Shown here piece after piece: positions 45,101 to 52,410 of a stretch of 64,000 nucleotides of DNA (position 1 is the first letter of the stretch; each line of letters starts with the position of its first letter). The notes under the pieces are model-generated. The model worked only from the letters and a program-made list of their open reading frames with translations. It did no database searches and was not told the DNA's origin. The DNA comes from Enterococcus hermanniensis (lineage in GTDB: Bacteria; Bacillota; Bacilli; Lactobacillales; Enterococcaceae), in the NCBI RefSeq assembly GCF_001885945.1, contig NZ_JXKQ01000001.1, positions 310,001 to 374,000 of the forward strand, given 5' to 3'. The translations under genes were made by a program, and so were the position numbers.

Positions 45101-46369
45101 TTTGGTCTCAGCGGTATTGGTAACATTGACTGGATTATTTGGCGATCCGGTCACGATCTTATCGACTTTTGACTTGTAGTCGATATTGATCGCTTTACCC
45201 ACTTGGACATTATTTTTGAAAGTGATGGTAAATGGTTTTTTGGTTGTGTCGATCTCATAGTCTGACGGACTGATCGTCGTCCCCTTGATCGCATTTCCAT
45301 TGTCATCAAAATTGACCGTATAAACGCTAAAGCTATCGGGATCAATCGTCATATTCGTATACGTATCTGAGATGATCGTATCATCAGCCGATTCTTTTTG
45401 ACCATAGTTATACCGGATTTGCCAACTATAGATTTGATTGGCACTGTCATACCCCGTCCGCACTTTTTCCAAGGCTTTTTTATAGTTTAGTTGCACGGTC
45501 GCAGAGGCAGCCAAATTGGTCGTCCCTGCTGTAAGGGTGACATTGTTCGTGATTGGAATCGTTCCACCGTCTGATGGTTTGATCTCATCTTTAATTTTCG
45601 TAGAGTAAACAATCCGATAAGGACGGTCAATCGTACTATTAAAATGGATCGATCCATCATCGTCCACCGTATAGTTACTTGGGTCTAGCGGTGTCGTTGC
45701 TGTACTCGTCACGTTCCCATTAAAATCTACGTTTAGGATATAGATCGACACGGCACCCGTCTCAGTTTTATCAAAGGTGACTTGTTCAGGGAATTTTTCA
45801 GTGATCACTGGATTAGCTAACGTCGCATAATCTTTGTTGAAATCAACTTGCCAAGTAACTTTATTGGGATTATTGGCCGTATCTGTATGGCCTGCCTTAC
45901 TAATTGAAGTTCCACCTGTTGGTTTGATCGTAACCGTATATGGTGGAATATTGGTTTTACTTGGATAAATGATGGTTGTTGTCCCAGGCTGTGTGATTTT
46001 CTTTGTGTCGAAATGCACAGTAGCTGTCACATTTCCGGCTTCTGGCGGTAAAAATTCCTGTCCAGTTGGTTGAGTAAACGTAATTCTTATTTTTTGAGTA
46101 TTGACGTCAAAGATGTATTTCCCATAGACCATGCCGTCTGCATCTTTCAAATCTCCTTGAGGAGAAGGCGCAGTGATCGCTAGCCCATCTGGAATATCCA
46201 TTTCATAGTAATCACCTTCCACCATCTCGACTCGTACGGCTTCTGGTATGGCAAAATCCAAACTAAATCGAATGGACGAATTAATCGTCGGGGGATTTGG
46301 AGAAAAAGTCAAATTACTAGCTGTCACAAAGTTATCCCCTGGAGCATACTGAGCAAATAGATCATCCAA
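42056..46369 (-). CDS. Giant SpaA-repeat surface protein, piece 2 of 4 (adhesive domains and first SpaA repeats)
   Basis: The 1,437-residue frame begins (via TTG) with the adhesive region: SNLTFSPNPPTINSS, then about five to six collagen-binding-like Ig domains with W-x-x-D/N-x-N and T-D-T-M patterns. Five SpaA repeats follow (VTVQKVNGNN, VLFEKINS, SAVLQKTTEAG, SARFQKVDG, ASFQKVDAK). The natural upstream continuation is SGSLDDLF after removal of one base near 46372. The last 20 or so residues (GLRSMGKNMM and following) are out of frame; the true continuation is STIDGKEHDAG in the next piece. Confidence 0.82.
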   Translation of the reverse strand: MDDLFAQYAPGDNFVTASNLTFSPNPPTINSSIRFSLDFAIPEAVRVEMVEGDYYEMDIPDGLAITAPSPQGDLKDADGMVYGKYIFDVNTQKIRITFTQPTGQEFLPPEAGNVTATVHFDTKKITQPGTTTIIYPSKTNIPPYTVTIKPTGGTSISKAGHTDTANNPNKVTWQVDFNKDYATLANPVITEKFPEQVTFDKTETGAVSIYILNVDFNGNVTSTATTPLDPSNYTVDDDGSIHFNSTIDRPYRIVYSTKIKDEIKPSDGGTIPITNNVTLTAGTTNLAASATVQLNYKKALEKVRTGYDSANQIYSWQIRYNYGQKESADDTIISDTYTNMTIDPDSFSVYTVNFDDNGNAIKGTTISPSDYEIDTTKKPFTITFKNNVQVGKAINIDYKSKVDKIVTGSPNNPVNVTNTAETKNVPKTPTITETPSEQVVIKNRPTVNPGTKLASYVIDINKTRYEMTNAVFTDTMSYTEQGYVTTPFKVADPSKPEDAGVVIQDVDDNNRTLIGAFQLVTADGTVQDTIGDPTTADYVINVNLTADRSGYKNFTTTFQNAYKTTSHQFKMTYYVGYNQFSVTNPNPNTSVNYQNTMGVNFLNNGTPYDSSSTTNFNTSTQEANQGMKSGSYNPVTKEITWTIVTNYNNLGVSQFNLKDPITGNQVYLPDSLTVKRGTIDANGNFKATTLTDYKDNQINEDYLTVTEPTVTGENQQGTLELQVGKDGKSIPGWNATGSPKVFQIQFKTSLEGKIVYDQSTYANTATVQIAGVQERLSASVSIAFGGKSALKNGSYNANRNLIDWSLIINPNQSLLADVKVEDSPSANQILQDSFKLYTGKYSGSGSSTTVVKDQEVPSDQYSVVVTTDPATGQQKFTLDMSKIKEKEDPNNSGGYETGVIEKPYLLTYESEPNFSSKTETVTNNASISSEGKELPGKDTQTNISVTIQDSSGTAYGSKEKVTVQKVNGNNAAVPGAVLQLIRKNLKTSKTDILYQATTDSQGMITFGNLIATSATYEYYVKEIEAPDGYTISDELLNGKKVTINATSSTTVTQIKNEPVKVLFEKINSKGTNLSGGLFTLYRNTGTKEAPNYSFARVITAEDQGKDLSGLADGQYRIQEVFAPDGYQINQTLLDFEVKKNENNTRSVYVNDQVISNGILQLTDYQGSAVLQKTTEAGDSLAGAKFHLQRAELNSDDYGDYGDQASYVTSDSGKLELKNLVPGKYKLTEVKAPTDYYLNNQELTFVVDAISEGDQAPATIELNAGENFINYQGSARFQKVDGHAYANDKTTVLAGAKFQLYDGSGTTKIGEPITSDADGYFTFENLAPSTTYSFKETKAPNGYIQNDQVARFTTPATNQEDSAVTIDSADQKLVLDEKTPYKNYKEGASFQKVDAKGHGLGGAKYKLEMKNETGDGCGLRSMGKNMMLAMMVCSHRMN

Positions 46370-47192
46370 TGATCCCGCTCGCTGTTCTTGTTTCTTCCTC
46401 TATAGCAGCTTTTTTAACTTGCTTGCTGGCTGGTTTATCTTTTTGTTCACTGCTACTCTGTGTTGTTGCAGATTCTGAAGTGGTCGTTGTTTTAGACTCT
46501 TTAGTGCTCTCCGTTGTACTACTTTCTACAGAACTACTTGCTTCAGTTGAACTTTCTTCCGTCGGTATTTCTGGTAGTGCCAACTGAAACAGTCTTTTGT
46601 CATTTTGATAAAAAGCTGCTTGCTTATCCGGACCACGAGCGATTGTCCCTAATAAAATTAGCTTAAATCGGTTCTCACCTTTGACTAATTTATTAAAATT
46701 CAATTGATAAACGTTTCGCTCACCTGTCGTGTCTACAGTATACGTCCCGATTTCTTGTTTTCCTTCATCTAAAATACTTTTTTCTGCTGTCGCTGTTTCT
46801 AAGGGAGTAAACTCTTTTGTCATCTCAAAAGTTATTTTCTCATGATTATCCGTAGAACTAACAACTTTTCCTACTAATTCCAATTCATACTGGTTTTTTT
46901 CAGCATCTTTTTCTTTGAATGTACTTTTTTTATCAAACTCTAACTGATTCGTTGCTTCGACTGGCTTTTCGGTGTTACTCGTTGTTTCAGTCGTCTCAGA
47001 AGATGCCGTAGTTGCAGTATTCGATGTTGACGAAACTAGTGTTTGCGGATCACTAGCTACCGAACGAATCGTACTGCCGTTCACCGCTGAACTAGTAGAA
47101 GAATTCGTCACCTCAACCGCAGATCCCACAATTGGTGACGCGATGCTTCCCATTAAGGTAACCAACATTGCCACATTAACCCATTTTTTCAT
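46362..47192 (-). CDS. Giant SpaA-repeat surface protein, piece 1 of 4 (signal peptide and Ser/Thr-rich head)
   Basis: This 276-residue frame has a signal peptide (MKKWVNVAMLVTLMGSIASP, cleavage near GSAVEV), a Ser/Thr-rich stretch (about 28-80), a compact beta-rich domain (about 82-205, with NQYELELVGKVVSS and FKLILLGTIARG) and a second Ser/Thr/Lys-rich linker (205-265). It ends at TASGIIG, where one extra base near 46372 shifts the frame; without it the reading passes into LDDLFAQYAPG of piece 2. The ATG has an AAGGGCGGG site. It is the start of a surface protein of about 2,650 residues. Confidence 0.82.
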   Translation of the reverse strand: MKKWVNVAMLVTLMGSIASPIVGSAVEVTNSSTSSAVNGSTIRSVASDPQTLVSSTSNTATTASSETTETTSNTEKPVEATNQLEFDKKSTFKEKDAEKNQYELELVGKVVSSTDNHEKITFEMTKEFTPLETATAEKSILDEGKQEIGTYTVDTTGERNVYQLNFNKLVKGENRFKLILLGTIARGPDKQAAFYQNDKRLFQLALPEIPTEESSTEASSSVESSTTESTKESKTTTTSESATTQSSSEQKDKPASKQVKKAAIEEETRTASGIIG

Positions 47193-47691
47193 ATTACCCG
47201 CCCTTAATTTTTCTAAAAAAACAATTAATTATTCCATAATAGTTAATCATATTATCCTATGTCTTATTTTTTTTTACAAATAATAACTCCTAAATATAAC
47301 TTTAAAAGACTAAAATAATAGACTTGCTAAATAGTAACGCATAAAGACATATAACTATTGTTACTATCTTCATATTGTCTATTTCTTAACAATACTAAAT
47401 TGAATTATTTTTGATTTTTAACAAAAGCTATATCGATCATCGTAAAGTTGCTATACGTAAAAATAAAAAAACAAAAAATCGTCATTTAATCCGTTACCTA
47501 CATTGATAAATCAGCCTCCAGTCTTTTTATATCGTTATGGCACTGTTCGATAGCTGAGAAAAACGTTTACAAGCTTCTCGCTTTTTGTTTATAATTATTT
47601 TAAATAAGCGGTCAAACTTCCCCCATTTTTACGGCCTCTTATTATCAACTATGAGAATAATTTCTCAATCTAAATTCAGGAGGGTTCATCT
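47193..47691. other. 500-nt divergent intergenic region (giant SpaA protein / ahpCF)
   Basis: No gene is supported. The right part holds the ahpCF promoter and PerR box; the left part is AT-rich and should hold the adhesin promoter, without a clear hexamer pair. Confidence 0.6.
47566..47603 (+). promoter_or_regulatory. ahpCF promoter with PerR box
   Basis: TTTACA (47566-47571) and TATAAT (47590-47595) are 18 nt apart. TTATAATTATTTTAA (47589-47603) covers the -10 and matches the PerR consensus nTAnAAnnATTnTAn at every fixed position. PerR, a peroxide-sensing Fur-family repressor, controls ahpCF in many Firmicutes. Confidence 0.8.
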
Positions 47692-48255
47692 ATGTCATTA
47701 ATCGGAAAACAAGTCGAAGCGTTCCAAGCACAAGCCTACCGTCAAGGTAAATTCATCGAAGTTTCAAATGAAACACTTCAAGGAAAATGGTCGATCCTTT
47801 GTTTTTATCCGGCCGATTTTACTTTTGTCTGTCCTACCGAGTTAGAAGATTTGCAAGAACAATACGAAACATTGCAAACACTGGATGTGGAAGTTTATTC
47901 TTGCTCTACTGATACGCACTTCACGCATAAAGCCTGGCATGATACCTCAGATGCGATTGGTAAGATCAACTACGCCATGATTGGGGATCCGTCGCATCAT
48001 ATTTCGCGTATTTTCGACGTTTTAGATGAAGCTGCCGGTCTAGCCCAACGAGGAACATTCATCATTGACCCTGATGGGATCGTCCAAGCGATGGAAATCA
48101 ATGCGGATGGTATCGGCCGTGATGCTAGTGGTCTGATCGATAAAATTCGCGCAGCCCAATATGTCCGGACTCATCCAGGAGAAGTTTGCCCAGCGAAATG
48201 GAAAGAAGATGGCGAAACGTTGAAACCAAGCTTTGACTTAGTTGGGAAAATATAA
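47692..48255 (+). CDS. ahpC: Alkyl hydroperoxide reductase subunit C (typical 2-Cys peroxiredoxin)
   Basis: A 187-residue AhpC with the peroxidatic Cys47 in [11 protein letters not shown] and the resolving Cys166 in [10 protein letters not shown], the normal length and spacing. It reduces hydrogen peroxide, organic peroxides and peroxynitrite in the cytoplasm and is recycled by AhpF. The ATG follows AGGAGG. A PerR box overlaps its promoter. It is followed by ahpF after 9 nt. Confidence 0.97.
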   Translation: MSLIGKQVEAFQAQAYRQGKFIEVSNETLQGKWSILCFYPADFTFVCPTELEDLQEQYETLQTLDVEVYSCSTDTHFTHKAWHDTSDAIGKINYAMIGDPSHHISRIFDVLDEAAGLAQRGTFIIDPDGIVQAMEINADGIGRDASGLIDKIRAAQYVRTHPGEVCPAKWKEDGETLKPSFDLVGKI

Positions 48256-48264
48256 GGAGTCGCT

Positions 48265-49797
48265 ATGTTAGAAAATGAAACCAAAGAACAACTCAAACAA
48301 TATTTAGCTTTATTAGAATCAGAAGTCATTTTTTCAGCGTGCTTAGATCAATCAGAAGCTTCAGAAAAAGTAGAGACTTTTTTGACGGAAGTTGCCGCAA
48401 TGAGTGATCAGCTTTCGATCGAAACCAAGCAGTTACTTCGTACGCCTAGTTTTGAGATCAATCGAAAAGGAGCAGACGCTAGCGGGATCGTATTTGCTGG
48501 CTTACCCATGGGCCATGAATTTACTTCTTTTATTTTGGCGCTTTTGCAAGTCAGCGGTCGCCCACCAAAAATCGATGATTCCTCTGTCCAACAAATCAAA
48601 CAGATTGAACAAACCTTGCATTTTGAGACTTATGTCAGCTTGACGTGTCATAATTGTCCAGATGTTGTCCAAGCTTTAAATATTTTATCGGTCTTGAATC
48701 CGAAGATTTCCCATACAATGATCGAAGGTGGCATGTACCAACAAGAGGTCGATGAAAAACATGTAATGGCGGTGCCGACCGTATTCTTGAACAACGAAGA
48801 ATTGGCTAGTGGTCGCTTGTCGATTGAACAAATTTTAGCCAAAGTTGCTGGACCACTGCCTGCAGATGAATTTGAGACCAAAGAAGTCTTCGACGTCTTA
48901 GTCGTTGGCGGTGGCCCGGCTGGTGCTAGTTCAGCCATCTATGCAGCTAGAAAAGGAATCAAAACTGGCATGGTCGTTGAAACGTTTGGTGGTCAAGTCT
49001 TAGAAACACTAGGAATCGAAAATGTCGTCGGGACGCCGTATGTTGAAGGTCCGCAATTGATGCGCCAGGTGGAAGAACATGTGAAACAATATGCTGTGGA
49101 TATTATGAAGGGACAACGTGCGCAAACGATCCAGAAAAAAGAGCTGATCGAAGTGACCTTAGAAAATGGCGCACTCCTAAAAACAAAGGCGGCGATTCTT
49201 GCTACCGGTGCGCGGTGGCGTGCCATCAATGTACCTGGTGAAAAAGAATTCAAAAATAAAGGTATCGCCTATTGTCCTCATTGTGACGGGCCGCTTTTCA
49301 AAGAGAAAGAAGTCGTCGTGATCGGTGGGGGAAACTCTGGGATCGAAGCTGCGATCGATTTGGCCGGCTTAGCGAAACACGTTTATGTCTTGGAATTCTT
49401 ACCTGAATTAAAAGCGGATCAAGTCTTACAAACCAAATTACATTCGTTAAGTAACGTAACGATTATCACCAATGCCGCGACCCAAGCAATCACCGGCACG
49501 TCTCAAGTCGAAGCCTTAACATATAATGATCGAATTACGAATGAAGAACATACCCTGCATGTTGCAGGCGTCTTCATCTTGATCGGCTTGATGCCAAATA
49601 CTGAATGGCTGGATAGCACCCTTGATTTAAATCAACGTGGGGAAATCCTCGTGGATGATCATGGTGCAACGAACATTCCGGGTATTTTTGCTGCCGGAGA
49701 TTGTACTGACAGTGTCTATAAGCAAATCATCATTTCTATGGGTTCTGGTGCGACGGCTGCTTTAGGCGCCTTTGATTATCTCATCCGCCAAACCTAA
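48265..49797 (+). CDS. ahpF: Alkyl hydroperoxide reductase subunit F (FAD/NADH disulfide reductase)
   Basis: The 510-residue flavoprotein has the N-terminal tandem thioredoxin-fold domain with its CHNC pair (about residues 130-133), the FAD-binding VVGGGPAGASSAIYAARKG, the redox-active CPHCDGP and the NADH-binding VIGGGNSGIEAA. It passes electrons from NADH to AhpC. It forms an operon with ahpC and ends at a strong hairpin. All catalytic cysteines are present. Confidence 0.96.
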   Translation: MLENETKEQLKQYLALLESEVIFSACLDQSEASEKVETFLTEVAAMSDQLSIETKQLLRTPSFEINRKGADASGIVFAGLPMGHEFTSFILALLQVSGRPPKIDDSSVQQIKQIEQTLHFETYVSLTCHNCPDVVQALNILSVLNPKISHTMIEGGMYQQEVDEKHVMAVPTVFLNNEELASGRLSIEQILAKVAGPLPADEFETKEVFDVLVVGGGPAGASSAIYAARKGIKTGMVVETFGGQVLETLGIENVVGTPYVEGPQLMRQVEEHVKQYAVDIMKGQRAQTIQKKELIEVTLENGALLKTKAAILATGARWRAINVPGEKEFKNKGIAYCPHCDGPLFKEKEVVVIGGGNSGIEAAIDLAGLAKHVYVLEFLPELKADQVLQTKLHSLSNVTIITNAATQAITGTSQVEALTYNDRITNEEHTLHVAGVFILIGLMPNTEWLDSTLDLNQRGEILVDDHGATNIPGIFAAGDCTDSVYKQIIISMGSGATAALGAFDYLIRQT

Positions 49798-49798
49798 A

Positions 49799-49843
49799 AA
49801 AACTCATTCAGTTTCTGCTTTTCGAAGAAACTGAATGAGTTTT
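49799..49843. terminator. Terminator of ahpCF (probably bidirectional)
   Basis: A perfect 18-bp stem (49799-49816 with 49826-49843) has A and T runs at its ends. It lies between convergent ahpF and the spx-like gene. Confidence 0.9.
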
Positions 49844-49881
49844 AATTTTATATAGCGGCACCATGTACCACTTCCTGTTTA

Positions 49882-50307
49882 TTAAGCGAATTGATGTTTT
49901 TCAAGATCCATATAAAGCAAATGCTCCGCCATTTTTAGTGAACTGAGTTTACGAATTTTCCGTGGAATAAACTGATGGATTTCTTCTTCATTGTACCCAA
50001 TCTGCAACTTTTTCCCATCGGTGATGATTGGTCGTCGCAATAAACTTGGGTATTCTACCATTAATTTTACGACTTCACTCAAGGACAATTCATCAAAATC
50101 GATCGCTAACTTTTCGTAGACTTTTGATCGGGTGGAAATGATCTCGTCAGTTCCAAATTCAGTCAGACATAAAATATTCTTTATTTCTTCTTCATTCAAA
50201 GGCTCCGCAAGGATATTTCGTTCCTCGATTTCAAGTCCTTGTTTTTCTAGCCAAGCTTTGGCTTTGCGACAAGAACTACAACTAGAAGAGCTATATACTT
50301 TGATCAC
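49882..50307 (-). CDS. spx: Spx/MgsR-family regulator (ArsC-like fold)
   Basis: The GTG at 50305-50307 is chosen: it stands 8 nt after AAAGGTG and places the redox pair at Cys10 and Cys13 (SSSSCSSCRKAK), exactly the Spx numbering, with 141 residues. The upstream ATG would put the ribosome site inside the gene. LLRRPIITDGKKLQIGYNEEEI is typical of the family. Spx binds the RNA polymerase alpha C-terminal domain and directs the disulfide-stress response. Enterococci carry several Spx-like proteins, so this may be a paralogue rather than the main Spx. Convergent with ahpCF, it fits a redox-defence neighbourhood. Confidence 0.85.
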   Translation of the reverse strand: MIKVYSSSSCSSCRKAKAWLEKQGLEIEERNILAEPLNEEEIKNILCLTEFGTDEIISTRSKVYEKLAIDFDELSLSEVVKLMVEYPSLLRRPIITDGKKLQIGYNEEEIHQFIPRKIRKLSSLKMAEHLLYMDLEKHQFA

Positions 50308-50524
50308 ATAAAACACACCTTTCATCCATAAATTGCAGTGAAAAACTTTATGACTAAATAGTACAGGTTTTTATAGCATTTGTTAACTATTTCACTACAT
50401 TTTCCGCTTGCGAAAGTGATAAAGATATAAATAAATGTATTTTATATAACTATAAATATTATTTTTATTTGAATGGTTTATCACACATAGCCTTCCACGC
50501 TGACTTTCGACTCCTAATAATACA

Positions 50525-50540
50525 ATTGGTCTAGACTAAT
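50525..50540. promoter_or_regulatory. dre-like (NagR/DasR-type) operator
   Basis: ATTGGTCTAGACTAAT differs from a perfect 16-bp palindrome at one symmetric pair and has the GTCTAGAC core of the GntR/HutC amino-sugar repressor sites. It lies about 220 nt upstream of spx. Its target transcript is not clear. Confidence 0.45.
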
Positions 50541-50633
50541 TTATAACACTTTTGAATTGTTCGTCTGTTTTTTATCAATAATTTCCAAAAATTGACAAAA
50601 GCTGAGTGAAGGCGTTTTAGCGTGAAGATCTAA

Positions 50634-50668
50634 AAAACACATGCGACTTGAAGCGTCGCATGTGTTTT
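50634..50668 (-). terminator. Terminator of the 3D-domain secreted protein gene
   Basis: A perfect 14-bp stem (50634-50647 with 50655-50668) lies just after the stop at 50673, with A/T runs at both ends. Confidence 0.9.
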
Positions 50669-50672
50669 CATT

Positions 50673-51914
50673 TTAACTGATGATCGTCACGGTCACAGAA
50701 CGTCGACCCCATTGGATACATTCGGCGACTGTCGAGAAGTGACAGTCAATGATATTCCCTTTAATTGCACCACCAGTATCACCCGCGATTGCAATCCCAT
50801 AACCTGAAACTTCTACCATCGATCCTAATGGAATCACACTTGGATCCACAGCGATCACTTGTGGATTTTGACGTAGGTCGATCCCCATCGCTGTAAAATA
50901 CGTATTGACTGATTCAGCACAAGAATAAGCCGTTGATTCCATTTGTAAGGTCCGACCAGAAGTAGTTGGTGTACTTGGCGTAGTCGATTCAGTCGTTGTT
51001 TGTGTTGCTTGCTGACTGGATGAGGTGGTCGTTGATGTAGCATTACTTGCAGCAGAACTTGCGGCCTTTGTCGCGGCTGCTTGTGCTTGAGCCGCTTTTT
51101 CTGCTTGTTGCGCAGCTGCTTTTTCAGCAGACTCTTTGGCTACTTGCGCTTGGGCCGCCGCTTTATCTGAAGCGATTTTTGCAGCCTTTTCTGCTTGTGC
51201 TTTTTCTGCAGCAGCCTTTTCTTTTGCTTCTTTAGCTGCTTTTGCTGCTTGCGCTTTTTCTGCTGCTTGGCGTGCCTTTTCGACTTCTTTATCTTGACTG
51301 ATCTTTTCTAAACTGACTTTGTTATCAGCCAACTCTTGTTTTAGATTGGCCATTTTAGCATCTAGTTTTACCGTTTCAGCTTCTAAGCTTTTGCTATCTG
51401 CGGTTAATTGATTTTGTGTTTTTTCTTGCGCTGCTTTCAATTCAGTTAATTGCTCTTTGGCTTCACCTAGACTAGCAACTTTAGTCTTTTCTGTATTTTG
51501 GATGACTGACATCGCAAATGCTCGATTTAGAAATTCACCTAAATCTTTTGCTTCTAATAAAGCCGTGATCGACCGTTCATTCATCCCATTGACTTGAGCA
51601 GTCTTCATTCGCTCAGCGATCGCTGTTTTACGACGCTCAATTTTTTGCTCCGTCGCAGTAATTTCAGTCTTAGTTTTGGCTAATTTCGTCTCATTTTGAC
51701 TGATCTTTGCCCGGATCTCATTTACTTCTTGATATTTTTCATTCACATCATTCAATGCTAGTTGAATTTCACCGCTGATCTTATCGCTTTGACGCGTGAT
51801 CGCGGATTCTTGCTTATCTAATTCACTCAGCGACTCTGCCTGTGCAAAGACTGGGAAGAGTACGTTAACACCCAACAATAGTGTTGCAACGACCCCAAAT
51901 GCCTGCTTTTTCAC
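50673..51914 (-). CDS. Secreted coiled-coil protein with C-terminal 3D (lytic-transglycosylase-like) domain
   Basis: The 413-residue protein starts at a GTG after AGGGTGG. It has a signal peptide (cleavage near AQAES, residue 27), a long PcsB-like coiled coil (about 28-210), an Ala/Lys/Glu-rich helix (about 210-295), a Ser/Thr linker and a 3D domain (about 325-413). The three Asp are in AVDPSVIPLG, AGDTGGAIKG and IIDCHF. 3D domains resemble the MltA active site, so a peptidoglycan-cleaving role is likely. The arrangement resembles enterococcal SagA/SalB-type secreted antigens. A TATAAT box lies about 35 nt upstream of the start. Confidence 0.85.
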   Translation of the reverse strand: MKKQAFGVVATLLLGVNVLFPVFAQAESLSELDKQESAITRQSDKISGEIQLALNDVNEKYQEVNEIRAKISQNETKLAKTKTEITATEQKIERRKTAIAERMKTAQVNGMNERSITALLEAKDLGEFLNRAFAMSVIQNTEKTKVASLGEAKEQLTELKAAQEKTQNQLTADSKSLEAETVKLDAKMANLKQELADNKVSLEKISQDKEVEKARQAAEKAQAAKAAKEAKEKAAAEKAQAEKAAKIASDKAAAQAQVAKESAEKAAAQQAEKAAQAQAAATKAASSAASNATSTTTSSSQQATQTTTESTTPSTPTTSGRTLQMESTAYSCAESVNTYFTAMGIDLRQNPQVIAVDPSVIPLGSMVEVSGYGIAIAGDTGGAIKGNIIDCHFSTVAECIQWGRRSVTVTIIS

Positions 51915-52054
51915 TTAAAAAGTCCACCCTTCTATTTTTCCCCTTTGTCATTATACGAAAAAAAATCCTAAATATTATTTCACTAGCATTACAATTGATT
52001 ACAGATTCAGGCTGAAAAAGAAGAGAAACTAATTTTCTAACGCGAGATCTATTG

Positions 52055-52094
52055 AAAAAGAGAGTTGCTCCAACGATGAAAGGACTCTCTTTTT
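52055..52094. terminator. Orphan terminator-like hairpin
   Basis: A perfect 11-bp stem (52055-52065 with 52084-52094), with T runs available on both strands, does not follow any annotated gene. It may end a small RNA or insulate the divergent promoters. Confidence 0.5.
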
Positions 52095-52321
52095 TGTCAT
52101 ATTTCTGTAATATTTCATTAGTAATCCGCATTCACTTTACAGCTTTTTTCATTGAAGAGACCGCTTGCTTGTTTTTTTTAGAGCAAGATTGACTCGAATA
52201 GTCTGTAGCTCACGATGAAAATAGGAATGATAATTTTCTAAATCTTTTTCATTTTTAAATATCTTTTGTTATCATACAGGTGATGACCTGTTTTCTTCTT
52301 TTAAATATAGAAGCTTATTTT

Positions 52322-52349
52322 TTTGCAATCCTTAGAAATAAGCTACAAT
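52322..52349 (+). promoter_or_regulatory. Candidate promoter of the ABC exporter operon with overlapping inverted repeat
   Basis: TTTGCA (52322-52327) and TACAAT (52344-52349) are 16 nt apart. The 9-bp inverted repeat with arms 52312-52320 and 52336-52344 brackets the -35, a plausible repressor site. Confidence 0.45.
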
Positions 52350-52410
52350 GAGAACAAAAGAATAACCGGTTGATTGTCGATTTTTTACTTTATCTAATGG
52401 AGGAACTTAT

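Larger units (their letters stand above)
50308..50672. other. Intergenic region upstream of spx
   Basis: No gene is supported. It contains a dre-like palindrome (50525-50540), AT-rich sequence between it and spx, and the terminator of the 3D-domain gene (50634-50668). Confidence 0.6.
51915..52410. other. Divergent intergenic region with an orphan hairpin and inverted repeats
   Basis: It holds the 3D-gene -10 (TATAAT on the minus strand, 51950-51955) and a tandem ATTACA pair (51988-51993 and 51998-52003). It also contains an orphan terminator-like hairpin (52055-52094), ACAGGT-gatg-ACCTGT (52276-52291), and AGCTTATTT/AAATAAGCT (52312-52320 with 52336-52344). No coding sequence is supported. 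Confidence 0.6.

Noticed and set aside
37203-47192. Pilus gene cluster (sortase close to SpaA-domain protein)
   Set aside because: There is no pilin with a lysine pilin motif and E-box followed by further pilins; the sortase is coupled to the small collagen-like protein and the SpaA-repeat protein is a single giant adhesin.
51988-52003. Possible WalR box upstream of the 3D-domain hydrolase (two TGTAAT copies on the minus strand)
   Set aside because: The spacer is 4 nt instead of the 5 nt of the consensus, so it was not called, although WalR control of wall hydrolases is common.
51865-52131. 88-residue minus-strand frame upstream of the 3D-domain gene
   Set aside because: It overlaps the 3D-domain gene start, its promoter and an orphan hairpin; no start signal or recognisable sequence.
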